Positions 37,020-45,202 of a stretch of 64,000 nucleotides of DNA are shown piece after piece; positions within the stretch are counted from its first letter, which is position 1; every line of letters begins with the position of its first letter. The DNA lies in contig NZ_SMLB01000009.1 in assembly GCF_004349105.1 (NCBI RefSeq), positions 62,001-126,000 of the forward strand, given 5' to 3'. A program made the position numbers and the translations under genes. The DNA is from Jiangella aurantiaca. Its GTDB lineage: Bacteria > Actinomycetota > Actinomycetes > Jiangellales > Jiangellaceae. The notes beneath the pieces are model-generated. The model saw only the letters and a program-made list of their open reading frames with translations. It searched no databases and had not been told where the DNA came from.

Positions 37020-37139
37020 TCAGCCGAGGTCGACCGGCGACTCGGCCAGCACCGCGGCCAGCGACAGCAGCGGCGTCCGCTGGAACGCGCCCGCGTGCTC
37101 GAACCCCTCCGCCCGCAGCCACACCACCGACGAGTCGCC
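37020..37139 (-). pseudogene. Possible 3' fragment of an unknown gene
   Basis: A minus-strand frame of about 40 codons reads DSSVVWLRAEGFEHAGAFQR and TPLLSLAAVLAESPVDLG before a TGA. It has the make-up of a real protein C-terminus, but an in-frame TAG stands at once upstream and there is no ATG. It fills the gap between the SDR and the Fic-like gene. I do not recognise the family. Confidence 0.3.
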
Positions 37140-37155
37140 TGTCTAGGCTGGCCGC

Positions 37156-37890
37156 ATGGACGATCCGCTCGCGGGGGTGCTCACCCTGACCGGCGTGGGA
37201 GCGGCGGCCGCGCAGGCCCGCAGCTCCGTCGACGCGTTGCTGCGGCACCCGGCCCTGCGCCGCGACGCCGGCCGGGTGGCGGCGCTGTCGGCGTTACGCG
37301 GTGCGCAGGCGTCGGCCGCGCTCGACGGCGGCGACCCGGACGCCGTCGACGATCCGGTGCTGCAGGGTGCGCTGCGGGTCACGGCGGCGGTGCCCGAGCT
37401 CGCCCAGGTGTGGGGACGCTCGCCCCGGCAGGCGCTGGCTCGGCTGCACATGCTGGCCGCACGCGATCTGGTCTCCGATGCCGATCAGTTGGGGCGGCCG
37501 CGGGCGTCGGCGGATGCCGTGCGGCTGGACCAGCTGCTGCGCCTGGTGACCGCCCGGACGGCGGCGCCGGGTGTGGTGGTGGCGGCGCTCGTGCACGGAG
37601 AGCTGCTGGCACTGCGCACCTTCGGGATCGCGGACGGCGTGGTCGCGCGAGCAGCGGAACGGGTGGTCCTGGTCGCGTCGGGGGTCGACACCAAGGCGGT
37701 GAGTGTCCCGGAGGCCGGGCACCTCGCGCTCGAGCGGGCGTATGTGCCGCTGGCGCAGGCGTATGCCGGCGGCGCGCTGGACGGGGTGGGTGCGTGGATC
37801 CGTCAGTGCGCCGGCGCGTATGCGCGCGGCGCCGAGGTCGGGCTCACGCTGGCCGAGCAGGTGCGGACGGCAGCCTCCGAGGCCGGCTGA
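37156..37890 (+). CDS. Fic-fold protein lacking the catalytic His (Rv3662c-like)
   Basis: The 244-residue protein follows the Fic plan without its active site. ALRGAQASAALDG (about residue 45) resembles the inhibitory helix S/T-x3-E-G, and VAALVHGELLALRTFGIADGVVAR lines up with the motif region [23 protein letters not shown] of the Fic protein at 14 kb; the His becomes Arg154 and the DGNGR loop becomes ADGVVAR. No AMP transfer is expected. A gene of this kind lies beside the HAD phosphatase gene in mycobacteria. It may be a structural or regulatory relative. Confidence 0.75.
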   Translation: MDDPLAGVLTLTGVGAAAAQARSSVDALLRHPALRRDAGRVAALSALRGAQASAALDGGDPDAVDDPVLQGALRVTAAVPELAQVWGRSPRQALARLHMLAARDLVSDADQLGRPRASADAVRLDQLLRLVTARTAAPGVVVAALVHGELLALRTFGIADGVVARAAERVVLVASGVDTKAVSVPEAGHLALERAYVPLAQAYAGGALDGVGAWIRQCAGAYARGAEVGLTLAEQVRTAASEAG

Positions 37891-37936
37891 TTCCGCTGGT
37901 GCGGTGTCTACCGAGGGGCGTCCCGCACGTGCGAGC

Positions 37937-38096
37937 GGCGCCCCGCGTGAGGTAGGGCGCCGCCGCTGACACGGCTAAGACGGGTTACCAGAGCGTGCAT
38001 CGCGTCCGTCGCCCCGGCATTCCCGGGGACGACTGCCCGTACATGGGTGGATCGCCGCGTGGGTTCCCCTCCGCCGTGCTGTGGACCTTGCGGTCC
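37937..38096 (-). other. Structured convergent intergenic region, possible RNA element
   Basis: Three strong hairpins lie close together: GGCGCCC/GGGCGCC (37937-37961), a long stem with CCCCGG/CCGGGG core and outer GTCG/CGAC (38008-38033), and GGACC/GGTCC (38083-38096). Read on the minus strand the last has a GCAA tetraloop, and GGGGAACCC and AACCCGTC recall pieces of the c-di-AMP riboswitch, but no gene lies in the right place downstream. Function open. Confidence 0.25.
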
Positions 38097-38151
38097 GTAC
38101 TTCGTTTCTAGGTCATCGCGGGGGCTGGGCGAAAGGGCAATGGGCAGATCT

Positions 38152-39066
38152 TTACGTTTCGCAGACGCGGACCGCCAGGCGGACCAACTCGATCAGCGTT
38201 GGGTTACCCAGCGGCTGCGAGACACGAGTGTCCATGCTCTCGTTCCGGATGTTGACCGCCACGGTCGCCTCGGCGAATCGGGCGGCGCCCTCGCAGTCGG
38301 TGACTGTCCACAGCGTCTCGACCTGCACCGTCTGGCCGGCCTCGACATCGATGGGCAGCGGGTCGGTGGTCATGGCGAAGCCCGGGGTCGTGGTCTCCAT
38401 GGCGGTGACGGTGAGCGGCTCGTCGGCGCCGTTGGTCACCGGCAGGACGATGTGCGCGCCGCTGGCGTCGGACGAGACGGTGCGGGTGTCGCCGATGAAG
38501 ACGCCGGTGCCGCTGTCGGACTCGCAGCCGCCCTGCCAGGCCCAGATCAGCTGGTCGTCGCCCGGCTGGCCGGTCACGACGACCGACTGCCGGCCTGAGC
38601 CGGTGCGGACGTGGACCTGCAGCGTTCCCGGCGGACGGGTGGTGCAGTCGGCTTCGACGGTGGTCTCCACGCGGACCCATTCACCCGGTGCCGCCGTGAC
38701 GGGGTCGTCTCCACCCTCGGCGTCCACCGACCGGAAGCCGTCGACGTCGATGGAGAGGATCTCCAGCTCACGGGGGCCGGTGTTGATCAGGTTGATGTAC
38801 AGCCGCTGCGCGTCGGAGGACAGCGGCGAGCCGTACTCGACGTCGACCGTGCCGCGGACGAGGTCGACCTCGGCGTACTCCGCGGCGTCGTTGCGGGCGT
38901 TGTTGGCGACGATGCCCACGACGGCGCCTACGACCAGCGCCGCGCCGAGTCCGGCCCACAGCCGCCATCGCGGCGTCGGGCCGGCGGACTCGCCGTCGTC
39001 ATCGGTGGACGCCGGACCGACGGTGCCCAGCTCCAGGGGCACGGTTCGTTCGTCGTCGGCCTCCAT
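38152..39066 (-). CDS. Single-pass membrane protein with extracellular beta-rich domain
   Basis: The 304-residue protein has an acidic cytosolic head of about 35 residues, one membrane helix (RLWAGLGAALVVGAVVGIVA) and an extracellular part that reads as two Ig-like beta-sandwich units, each with a pair of Cys (ADCTTRPP..., GGCESDSG; TDCEGAA, RVCET at the C-terminus). No enzyme motif is visible. It may scaffold or sense at the cell surface. The family is unknown to me. Confidence 0.75.
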   Translation of the reverse strand: MEADDERTVPLELGTVGPASTDDDGESAGPTPRWRLWAGLGAALVVGAVVGIVANNARNDAAEYAEVDLVRGTVDVEYGSPLSSDAQRLYINLINTGPRELEILSIDVDGFRSVDAEGGDDPVTAAPGEWVRVETTVEADCTTRPPGTLQVHVRTGSGRQSVVVTGQPGDDQLIWAWQGGCESDSGTGVFIGDTRTVSSDASGAHIVLPVTNGADEPLTVTAMETTTPGFAMTTDPLPIDVEAGQTVQVETLWTVTDCEGAARFAEATVAVNIRNESMDTRVSQPLGNPTLIELVRLAVRVCET

Positions 39067-39165
39067 GGACCGATTGTGGCCCCGACCTGCTGATCGGGAC
39101 ATCACGCGGCGGTCACGGTTCGTTCCGTTTGCGAGGTCTGCATATCGGGGCCATGATCGGAAACC

Positions 39166-39615
39166 ATGGTGAACCGGGGGAACCGGCTCAGATACGTCAT
39201 GTGGATCGTTCTGGCCGGCGTCGTGGCGCTGCTTGCAGCGCTGATCGTGGCGATCGCGATGGACATTCAGATCTCCACCGCGACCTCGGCCACGATCCTC
39301 GCGGCCTGCGGCGTCATCTCCGCGGCGCTCGTCGTCGGCTCGCGGGCGCTTGCGCAGCAGCCTGTTCGTACCGACCAGGCGGCCGACTCCGGACAGGTCA
39401 CCGATCCCTCGGCGGGCAACATCTCCAACTGGATGTTCCTCGCCGACGCCTACGTGGAGCGACGGGAGTTCGAGTCGGCGGAACGCTTCTACCGCCGCGC
39501 CGCCGACGCCGGCCACGTCCCCGCAATGGCCCGCCTCGGCGAGGTCCTCTACGAACTCGGCCGCGACGACGAGGCGGCGTACTACCGCGACAAGGCACGC
39601 GAACTCGGCGGCTGA
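39166..39615 (+). CDS. Membrane protein with Sel1/TPR-like repeat
   Basis: The 149-residue protein has two membrane helices (residues 10-32 and 40-60) and a soluble tail with a tetratricopeptide/Sel1-like unit (NWMFLADAYVERREFESAERFYRRAADAGHVPAMARLGEVLYELG). Such tails bind other proteins. It has no operon partner: its neighbours are on the opposite strand. Start ATG at 39166 with a poor ribosome site. Confidence 0.7.
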   Translation: MVNRGNRLRYVMWIVLAGVVALLAALIVAIAMDIQISTATSATILAACGVISAALVVGSRALAQQPVRTDQAADSGQVTDPSAGNISNWMFLADAYVERREFESAERFYRRAADAGHVPAMARLGEVLYELGRDDEAAYYRDKARELGG

Positions 39616-39732
39616 CTCTCATCGGCGACGGGTGGAGCCGTCGGGACGCCGCGGCTGCAGCGGACGGTCGCCCGGCTGTCTTCGAGCTCGAGGGGCAGCA
39701 CGCCCGCAGCCGATACCGTCGATCCAAAGGTC

Positions 39733-40542
39733 TCAGGAGCGGCGCCGCCGGACGGCGTACCAGGCCAGCCCCGCGGCGGCCGCCCCCGCACTGATCGCCG
39801 CCGCCGCGATGGCCGGCTTCGGCGCGTCGCGGATCGATGCCCTCTGGCGCAACGCGACCGGCTTCGAGAAGACGAGGACGGGCCAGCCGTTGTCGGCGGC
39901 GGCGCGGCGCAGCGCGCGGTCGGGGTTGACGGCGTACGAGTGGCCGACCGCCTCGAGCATGGGCAGGTCGGTCGCGGAGTCGGTGTAGGCGTAGCTGCGG
40001 CTGAGGTCGTAGCCCTTGTCCTTGGCCAGCTCGCGGATCGCCTCGGCCTTGTTGTCGCCGTAGGCGTAGTAGTCGATCTCGCCGGTGTACTTGCCGTCGT
40101 CGCCGACGACCATGCGGGTCGCGATGACGCGGTCGGCGCCGAGCATGTCGCCGATCGGCTCGACGACCTCCGCGCCACTCGACGACACCACGACCACTTC
40201 GCGGCCGGCCAGGTGATGTTCCTCGATCAGCGTGACCGCCTCGTCGTACACGATCGGGTCGACGATCGTGTGCAGCGTCTCGGCCACGATGTCCTTGACC
40301 ACCTGCACGTCCCAGCCTGTGACCAGGCCGGACAGGTACTCGCGCATGCGCTCCATCTGATCGTGGTCGGCGCCGCCCACGAGGTAGACGAACTGGGCGT
40401 ACGCACTGCGCAGCACAGCTCGACGGTTGATCAGACCGCCCTGGTAGAAGCTCTTGGAGAAGGCCAGCGTGCTCGACTTCGCGATGATCGTCTTATCGAG
40501 GTCGAAGAACGCCGCGGTCGCAGTGCGGTCGTCATTGTCCAC
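39733..40542 (-). CDS. HAD-IB family phosphatase (Rv3661/SerB-like)
   Basis: The 269-residue protein has HAD motif I FFDLDKTIIAKSS, motif II VVVSSSG, the motif III Lys in GDNKAEAI, and motif IV TDSATDLPML. This is the HAD-IB subfamily that resembles phosphoserine phosphatase; some members act on lysophospholipid head groups. A C-terminal membrane helix (AAAAISAGAAAAGLAWYAV) followed by RRRR anchors it. GTG start at 40542 is the best available though its ribosome site is weak. The 6C RNA and the pilus locus lie divergently upstream, as in M. tuberculosis. Confidence 0.88.
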   Translation of the reverse strand: MDNDDRTATAAFFDLDKTIIAKSSTLAFSKSFYQGGLINRRAVLRSAYAQFVYLVGGADHDQMERMREYLSGLVTGWDVQVVKDIVAETLHTIVDPIVYDEAVTLIEEHHLAGREVVVVSSSGAEVVEPIGDMLGADRVIATRMVVGDDGKYTGEIDYYAYGDNKAEAIRELAKDKGYDLSRSYAYTDSATDLPMLEAVGHSYAVNPDRALRRAAADNGWPVLVFSKPVALRQRASIRDAPKPAIAAAAISAGAAAAGLAWYAVRRRRS

Positions 40543-40644
40543 GAGGAACGAGGATATCGATCTCCTGCCTGGGCGCTGCGCAGGCGGCTCCGTGACGGTG
40601 CGGATTAAAAAGTCGTCACGTGTGTTTGGCCCGAGTCGTCGTTG

Positions 40645-40755
40645 GGGACGATGCGTTTTGGCGGCACCCCCCCGCCGCCTTTTGACCCGGCCCGCCCCCC
40701 TGGCCGGGTCCCGCACGGCTCCTGCCTCCCACCCGGCAGGGGCCGTGTCTTTTTG
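40645..40755 (+). ncRNA. 6C: 6C small RNA
   Basis: Two hairpins with C-rich loops follow one another: GGCGGC-ACCCCCCC-GCCGCC (40660-40679) and GACCCGGCC-loop with six C-GGCCGGGTC (40684-40710). They are followed by a strong terminator, a 13-bp stem 40714-40726/40735-40747 and T-run to 40754. This is the defining layout of the actinobacterial 6C RNA (B11/ncRv13661 in M. tuberculosis), known there from the same place between the HAD and ssd genes; it pairs with mRNAs through its C loops. The 5' end is not fixed by eye. Confidence 0.88.
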
Positions 40756-40875
40756 TGGCACCGGTTTCATCCCGCTGTCGTCGCCTGACGGGGACGGTTT
40801 CCGGCCCGCTTCGCCAGGCGTTCTACCGCTCTACCAGGCATGCATACCTGCTGCACCGGTCGACGAAGAGGGCGG

Positions 40876-40914
40876 TTGTCCACAAGCACGTCGAAATTCG
40901 CGGAGTTGTCCACA
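40876..40914. promoter_or_regulatory. Two DnaA-box-like sites
   Basis: TTGTCCACA occurs at 40876-40884 and 40906-40914, exactly 30 bases apart and in the same direction. This 9-mer is the preferred DnaA box of high-GC actinobacteria. They lie in the leader of the CpaE/Ssd gene. Confidence 0.5.
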
Positions 40915-40993
40915 TTTCGTGGATCGGCCGGCCAGCGAACGGCTCGCGGAGGCAAGGGTGGAAGGGAGTTCCGCCCCATCCCCGGAGGTCCCC

Positions 40994-42121
40994 ATGTCCC
41001 GCACCGCCACCCGCTCTCGCCATCGGCCGGCTCGTCCGATCGACGTCGCGCCGCCACCGCGTCCGCTCGTCGTCACCCGCGACGAATCCCTGCTCGACGA
41101 CCTGTTACGCCTCGCCGCCGCGGCGTCCGTCGAACTCGAGGTCGCAGGGCGTCCCGATTCGGCGCGCTCGCGCTGGTCGCAGGTGCCGCTGGTGGTCGTC
41201 GGCGACGACGAGGCCGACATGCTGACGGCGTTGTCGCTGCCGCGCCGCCCCGGCGTCCTGCTGATCGGCGACAGCGAGGACGATGCCGGCGTCTGGCGCC
41301 GCGGAGTCGCGCTCGGAGCGGAACAGGTGCTGTTCTTCCCCGACGACGAACCGTGGCTGGCGGGCCGGTTCGCCGACGCGGCGGAAGGCGGCGACGGCGA
41401 GGCGCTCGTGGTCGGCGTCATGGGCGGTCGCGGCGGCGCAGGCGCGTCGGTGCTGGCCACCGGCCTCGCGGTGACGGCGAGCCGGCAGGGGATGGCCGTC
41501 ATCCTGGCCGACCTCGATCCACTCGGCGGCGGCCTCGATCTCGTCCTCGGCGCCGAGGACGTCACCGGCCTGCGCTGGCCCGACCTCGCCGACAGCAAGG
41601 GCCGGCTCGGCGCCCGGGCGCTGCGGTCGGAGCTGCCCGGCCGGCACGGGCTGGCCGTCCTGTCCTGGGACCGCGGTGACCTGCTGACCCTCGCGCCCGA
41701 CGCCGCAGACGTCGTCCTGGCGGCGGCCCGGCGGGCCTGCGACCTGGTCGTCCTCGATCTGCCGCGCTGGCCGGATCCGGCCGCCGAGTACGCCATCGGG
41801 CTGTGCGCCTGCGTGCTGCTGGTCGTGCCGGCCGAGGTCCGGGCGGTCGCGGCGGCCACGCGGGTTGCGGCCGGCCTCACCACGCTCGCGGCCGACGTCC
41901 GAGTGGTGACGCGCGGACCGTCGTCGTCCGGCCTGAGCGGCCCGGACGTCGCGATGGCGCTCGGTCTGCCGTTCGCGCTGCACTTCGCGCCGGAGCCTCG
42001 CCTCGGCGTGCAACTCGATCGCGGCGAGTCGCCTGGTCTCGACGACAAAGGGCCGCTGGTCCAGGGGTGCGGGCGGCTGATCGAGACGCTGCTTCGCGAT
42101 CATCGGCCGGTCGGCGCATGA
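40994..42121 (+). CDS. ssd: CpaE-like/septum-site-determining protein of the Tad locus (Ssd)
   Basis: The 375-residue protein has an N-terminal receiver-like region and a MinD/ParA-type ATPase fold (VVGVMGGRGGAGASVLATGL, VILADLDPLGGGLDLVLG, ACDLVVLDLPRW). The deviant Walker A is degenerate: the usual GKT/GKS lysine and the first lysine are missing (GRGGAGAS), as reported for Ssd of M. tuberculosis (Rv3660c). It heads the Tad pilus locus and probably positions it or links it to cell division. GGAGG precedes the ATG at 40994. Confidence 0.88.
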   Translation: MSRTATRSRHRPARPIDVAPPPRPLVVTRDESLLDDLLRLAAAASVELEVAGRPDSARSRWSQVPLVVVGDDEADMLTALSLPRRPGVLLIGDSEDDAGVWRRGVALGAEQVLFFPDDEPWLAGRFADAAEGGDGEALVVGVMGGRGGAGASVLATGLAVTASRQGMAVILADLDPLGGGLDLVLGAEDVTGLRWPDLADSKGRLGARALRSELPGRHGLAVLSWDRGDLLTLAPDAADVVLAAARRACDLVVLDLPRWPDPAAEYAIGLCACVLLVVPAEVRAVAAATRVAAGLTTLAADVRVVTRGPSSSGLSGPDVAMALGLPFALHFAPEPRLGVQLDRGESPGLDDKGPLVQGCGRLIETLLRDHRPVGA

Positions 42122-42213
42122 AGCGGGCCTTGGCGTCCTGCGCCCGGGCCGGATCGGTGGTCGAACCGGTGCGGGCGACGTTCGCCCCGTTGCGGCCGGT
42201 GGAGGGGCGATGA
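42118..42213 (+). CDS. 31-residue ORF bridging ssd and tadA
   Basis: ATG at 42118 overlaps the ssd stop (ATGA) and the TGA at 42211 overlaps the tadA ATG (ATGA). The peptide is basic (MKRALASCARAGSVVEPVRA...). It exactly fills the gap between the two genes. It may exist mainly to couple translation, or be a small pilus-locus protein. No family is recognised. Confidence 0.4.
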   Translation: MKRALASCARAGSVVEPVRATFAPLRPVEGR

Positions 42214-43400
42214 GGTTCGACGACACGCTGCTCGACCGGATCCGGTCCACTCTGGCCCAGGCCGCGGAAGCGCCGACGCCCGCCCGGGTCGCCGCGCTGC
42301 TCCGGGCCGAGGGCGCCGTACTCGGCGACGCCGCGGTGCTCGAGGTCACCGAGGCGCTTCGGGCCGAGATCACCGGCGCCGGTCCGCTCGATCCGCTGCT
42401 GCGCCGCCCCGGTGTGACGGACGTGCTGGTCAACGGCCCCGACGAGGTCTGGGTCGATGACGGCGACGGCTTGCGGCGCGAGCCGGTGCGGTTTCGCGAC
42501 GAGTCCGCGGTCCGGCGGCTCGCGGTCCGGCTCGCCTCATCGACTGGCCGGCGTCTCGACGATGCCGTTCCCTACGTCGACGCTCGGCTGGCCAGTGGCG
42601 TGCGGCTCCATGCAGTCGTGCCACCGATCGCTCCCGACGGCACCGTCATCTCGCTGCGGGTTCCATCCGGCCGCGCCCTGAGCCTTGCCGACCTGGTCGC
42701 CGCGGGGACCGTGCCCGGCGCACTGGAGCCGTGGCTGACGGCCCTGGTCCGGGCGCGGCTCGCCTTCCTGATCACCGGGCGGACCGGCTGTGGAAAGACC
42801 ACCGTGCTCGAGGCGCTACTCGGCGTCTGCGATCCGGGTGAGCGGATCGTGCTCGTCGAGGACGCCGGTGAGCTGCGCCCCGACCATCCGCACGTCGTCC
42901 GGCTCGAGGCCCGCGCCGCGAACGTCGAGGGCGCCGGTCGCGTCGGGCTCGACGTGCTGGTCCGCCAGGCACTGCGCATGCGGCCCGACCGGATCGTCGT
43001 CGGCGAGGTTCGCGGTGCCGAGGTGGTCGACCTGCTCGCCGCCCTGAACACCGGTCACGAGGGCGGCTGCGGAACGCTCCACGCCAACTCGACGGCGGAC
43101 GTCCCGGCGCGACTGGAGGCGCTCGGGCTGGCCGCTGGGCTGGGCCGGGCGGCCGTGCATGCTCAGGCGCGGGCGGCGCTCGACGCTGTGATCCACCTCG
43201 TTCGCGACGACAGCGGCCGGCGACGGGTCGCACAGGTCGACGTTATGGCCGGCGACGGCGCGGGTCGGACGGTGCGCGCGTCCGGCGGCGGACTGGCAAC
43301 GGCGACGGCCTTCCGGGTCGACGGCGACGGCGCGGTGTCCCGCGGACCGGGGTTCGACGTACTGGCCGAACTGCTCGCGCGGCGGGGGTGGGAGCCGTGA
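42210..43400 (+). CDS. tadA: Tad pilus assembly/secretion ATPase TadA (CpaF)
   Basis: The 396-residue ATPase has the N-terminal domain (ITGAGPLDPLLRRPGVTDVL, NGPDEVWVD), Walker A GRTGCGKTTVLEAL (about residue 190), Asp box VEDAGELRPDHP, Walker B RPDRIVVGEVRGAEVVD and the His box TGHEGGCGTLHANS. It is a type II/IV secretion hexamer that powers pilus assembly in the inner face of the membrane. Its stop overlaps the tadB GTG. Confidence 0.94.
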   Translation: MRFDDTLLDRIRSTLAQAAEAPTPARVAALLRAEGAVLGDAAVLEVTEALRAEITGAGPLDPLLRRPGVTDVLVNGPDEVWVDDGDGLRREPVRFRDESAVRRLAVRLASSTGRRLDDAVPYVDARLASGVRLHAVVPPIAPDGTVISLRVPSGRALSLADLVAAGTVPGALEPWLTALVRARLAFLITGRTGCGKTTVLEALLGVCDPGERIVLVEDAGELRPDHPHVVRLEARAANVEGAGRVGLDVLVRQALRMRPDRIVVGEVRGAEVVDLLAALNTGHEGGCGTLHANSTADVPARLEALGLAAGLGRAAVHAQARAALDAVIHLVRDDSGRRRVAQVDVMAGDGAGRTVRASGGGLATATAFRVDGDGAVSRGPGFDVLAELLARRGWEP

Positions 43401-44209
43401 CTGGGCTGGTGGCGATCGTGTTGGGTGGGCTGGCGGCGGTGGTCTGGGTGGGGCGGCCGTCGTTGCTGGCGGCCCGGCTCGGCCTGCCCGCCGCTCGTCG
43501 TGCGGAGGTGTGGCGGAGGTTGTCGCCGCGCATGGTGCTCCTCGGCAGCACGGTCGCGGCCGGAACGGGTGGTCTCGCCGTGGCGGGACCGGTCGGGCTG
43601 GCGGCCGGGCTGTTCGCCGTCCCGTTCGGACAGTCATGGCTGCGCCGCCGTCGGCAGCGACAGGCCCGGCGACGGCGCGACGCCGACGTCGCCGAGGGCT
43701 GCGTGGCCCTCGCGGGCGAGCTGGCCTCCGGCGTCCCGCCTGCAGGCGCGCTGAGTGCGGTCGCCGTGGAGTGGCCGGACCTGTTCGGTCCCGCCGCCGG
43801 CCGAGCCGCGCTCGGCGGTGATCCTTCGGCAGCCCTGCGAGCAACCGGCGCACGGCCGGGAGCCGGCGCACTACGAGCCGTCGCGGCCGCCTGGGAGCTG
43901 TCCGAGCGCACCGGGGCCGCTCTGTCCTCGGTACTGGTCGCGGTGGCCGACTCCGTTCGAGCCGAGGCGACCGTCCGGCGCGAGGCCGAGGCACAGCTCG
44001 CCGCCGTCCGGGCGACCGCGCGACTGATGGCTTGCCTGCCGGTCGCGACACTGCTGCTGTTCTCGGCAGGTGACGGCGACGCGCTCGGCTTCCTCACCGG
44101 CACGCCGGTAGGCCTGGGCTGCCTGGTCGTCGCCGCCCTGTTCGTCGCAGGCGGCGTGTTCTGGGTCGACCGCGTGTCGCAACAGACGAGGTCATCGTGG
44201 GAATCGTGA
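43397..44209 (+). CDS. tadB: TadB-like type II secretion F-domain protein
   Basis: The 270-residue protein has membrane helices at about residues 2-18, 45-75, 210-230 and 240-262 around a cytosolic four-helix T2SSF domain (RRDADVAEGCVALAGELASG, LSAVAVEWPDL, GAGALRAVAAAWELSERTG). It forms the platform on which TadA works. GTG start coupled to tadA. Typical length for actinobacterial TadB. Confidence 0.9.
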   Translation: MTGLVAIVLGGLAAVVWVGRPSLLAARLGLPAARRAEVWRRLSPRMVLLGSTVAAGTGGLAVAGPVGLAAGLFAVPFGQSWLRRRRQRQARRRRDADVAEGCVALAGELASGVPPAGALSAVAVEWPDLFGPAAGRAALGGDPSAALRATGARPGAGALRAVAAAWELSERTGAALSSVLVAVADSVRAEATVRREAEAQLAAVRATARLMACLPVATLLLFSAGDGDALGFLTGTPVGLGCLVVAALFVAGGVFWVDRVSQQTRSSWES

Positions 44210-44293
44210 CGTCGTCGGGCGCCGTTTCGGCGGCCGCAGTGAACCGAGCGGTTCGATGCACGCGTCACCCGGCGCGAGGGCGGTGAGCTGATC

Positions 44294-45166
44294 GTGGCGC
44301 TGCTGGCCATGCTGTGTGCCGCCCTCGCCGCCGTCGTGGCGCTCGCTCCCGCGCCGGGAGTGGCCCGGCTACGCGCCGTTCTGCGTCATCCCGAGTCCCG
44401 CTGGGTCCGGACTCGGCCGGTTACGGCGGGACGCGCCGAGACCGATGCTCGTGCCGCGGGCGGGCTGGGCAGGCGATCAGGTCGCGGCGTGAAGCAGTTC
44501 AGCAGCGCCGGGCTTCCTCGACCCAGCCGACGATCGGTGGGATCGACCCGGCGATTCGACCGTGCTGCGGCTCCCACGACTGGTCGAGGACTGGCCGCGG
44601 CGGTCGCCGGTGTGGCCGCCTTCCTCGTGCTCGGCGGCGCGGCGGGAGTCCTCGTCGGTGCCGGTGTCGTAGCAGCCGCCTGGTACGGGTTGGGCCGGCT
44701 CGAACCGGCGTCCCGCAAACGCGGCCGCGAACGGGTCGTCGCGATGCTGCCGCTCGCCGCCGACCTCATGACCGCGGCGCTCGCGGCCGGCTGTCCGCCC
44801 GCCGTCGCTGCCGAGGCCGTCGGTACGGCGATCGGCGGACCACTCGGCCGGGCCCTCGTCGATTCCGCCGCGGCCGCCGGTGTCGGCGTCGAACCGGGCC
44901 GGGCCTGGTCCGATCTGGCCGCCGAACCGGCGGTCCGGCCGCTGGCCAGGGCACTCACCGCGGCGATGACTCGCGGGACGTCGCCGTCGCCGGTCCTGGA
45001 GCGCGTGTCCGTCGACGCTCGCGACGCCGCCCGCTGGGCCGGCGAGGCCCGCGCCCGGTCGCTGGGCGCTCGTGCCGCCGCGCCGTTGGGACTCTGCTTC
45101 CTGCCGGCGTTCGTGCTGGTCGGCGTCGTGCCGATCATCGCGACCTCGGGTCCGCTCCTGCTCTGA
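44294..45166 (+). CDS. tadC: TadC-like type II secretion F-domain protein
   Basis: The 290-residue protein has an N-terminal helix, a long Arg-rich linker (residues 35-90), a helix pair at about 100-135, the T2SSF domain (LPLAADLMTAALAAGCPPAVAAE...) and a C-terminal helix (LGLCFLPAFVLVGVVPIIA). It pairs with TadB. The GTG at 44294 is 84 bases after the tadB stop. Confidence 0.9.
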   Translation: MALLAMLCAALAAVVALAPAPGVARLRAVLRHPESRWVRTRPVTAGRAETDARAAGGLGRRSGRGVKQFSSAGLPRPSRRSVGSTRRFDRAAAPTTGRGLAAAVAGVAAFLVLGGAAGVLVGAGVVAAAWYGLGRLEPASRKRGRERVVAMLPLAADLMTAALAAGCPPAVAAEAVGTAIGGPLGRALVDSAAAAGVGVEPGRAWSDLAAEPAVRPLARALTAAMTRGTSPSPVLERVSVDARDAARWAGEARARSLGARAAAPLGLCFLPAFVLVGVVPIIATSGPLLL

Positions 45167-45202
45167 CCCCGCCGGTAGCCTCGACGTGGGCGGTGATGCG
45201 TC

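Noticed and set aside
37937-38096. Assignment as a c-di-AMP (ydaO) riboswitch
   Set aside because: Only pieces of the consensus are present, the ends do not pair convincingly and no gene lies downstream in the right direction.
40454-40993. N-terminal extension of the Ssd frame and reading frames across the 6C RNA
   Set aside because: The stretch holds a structured RNA with terminator; the ATG at 40994 has GGAGG before it.
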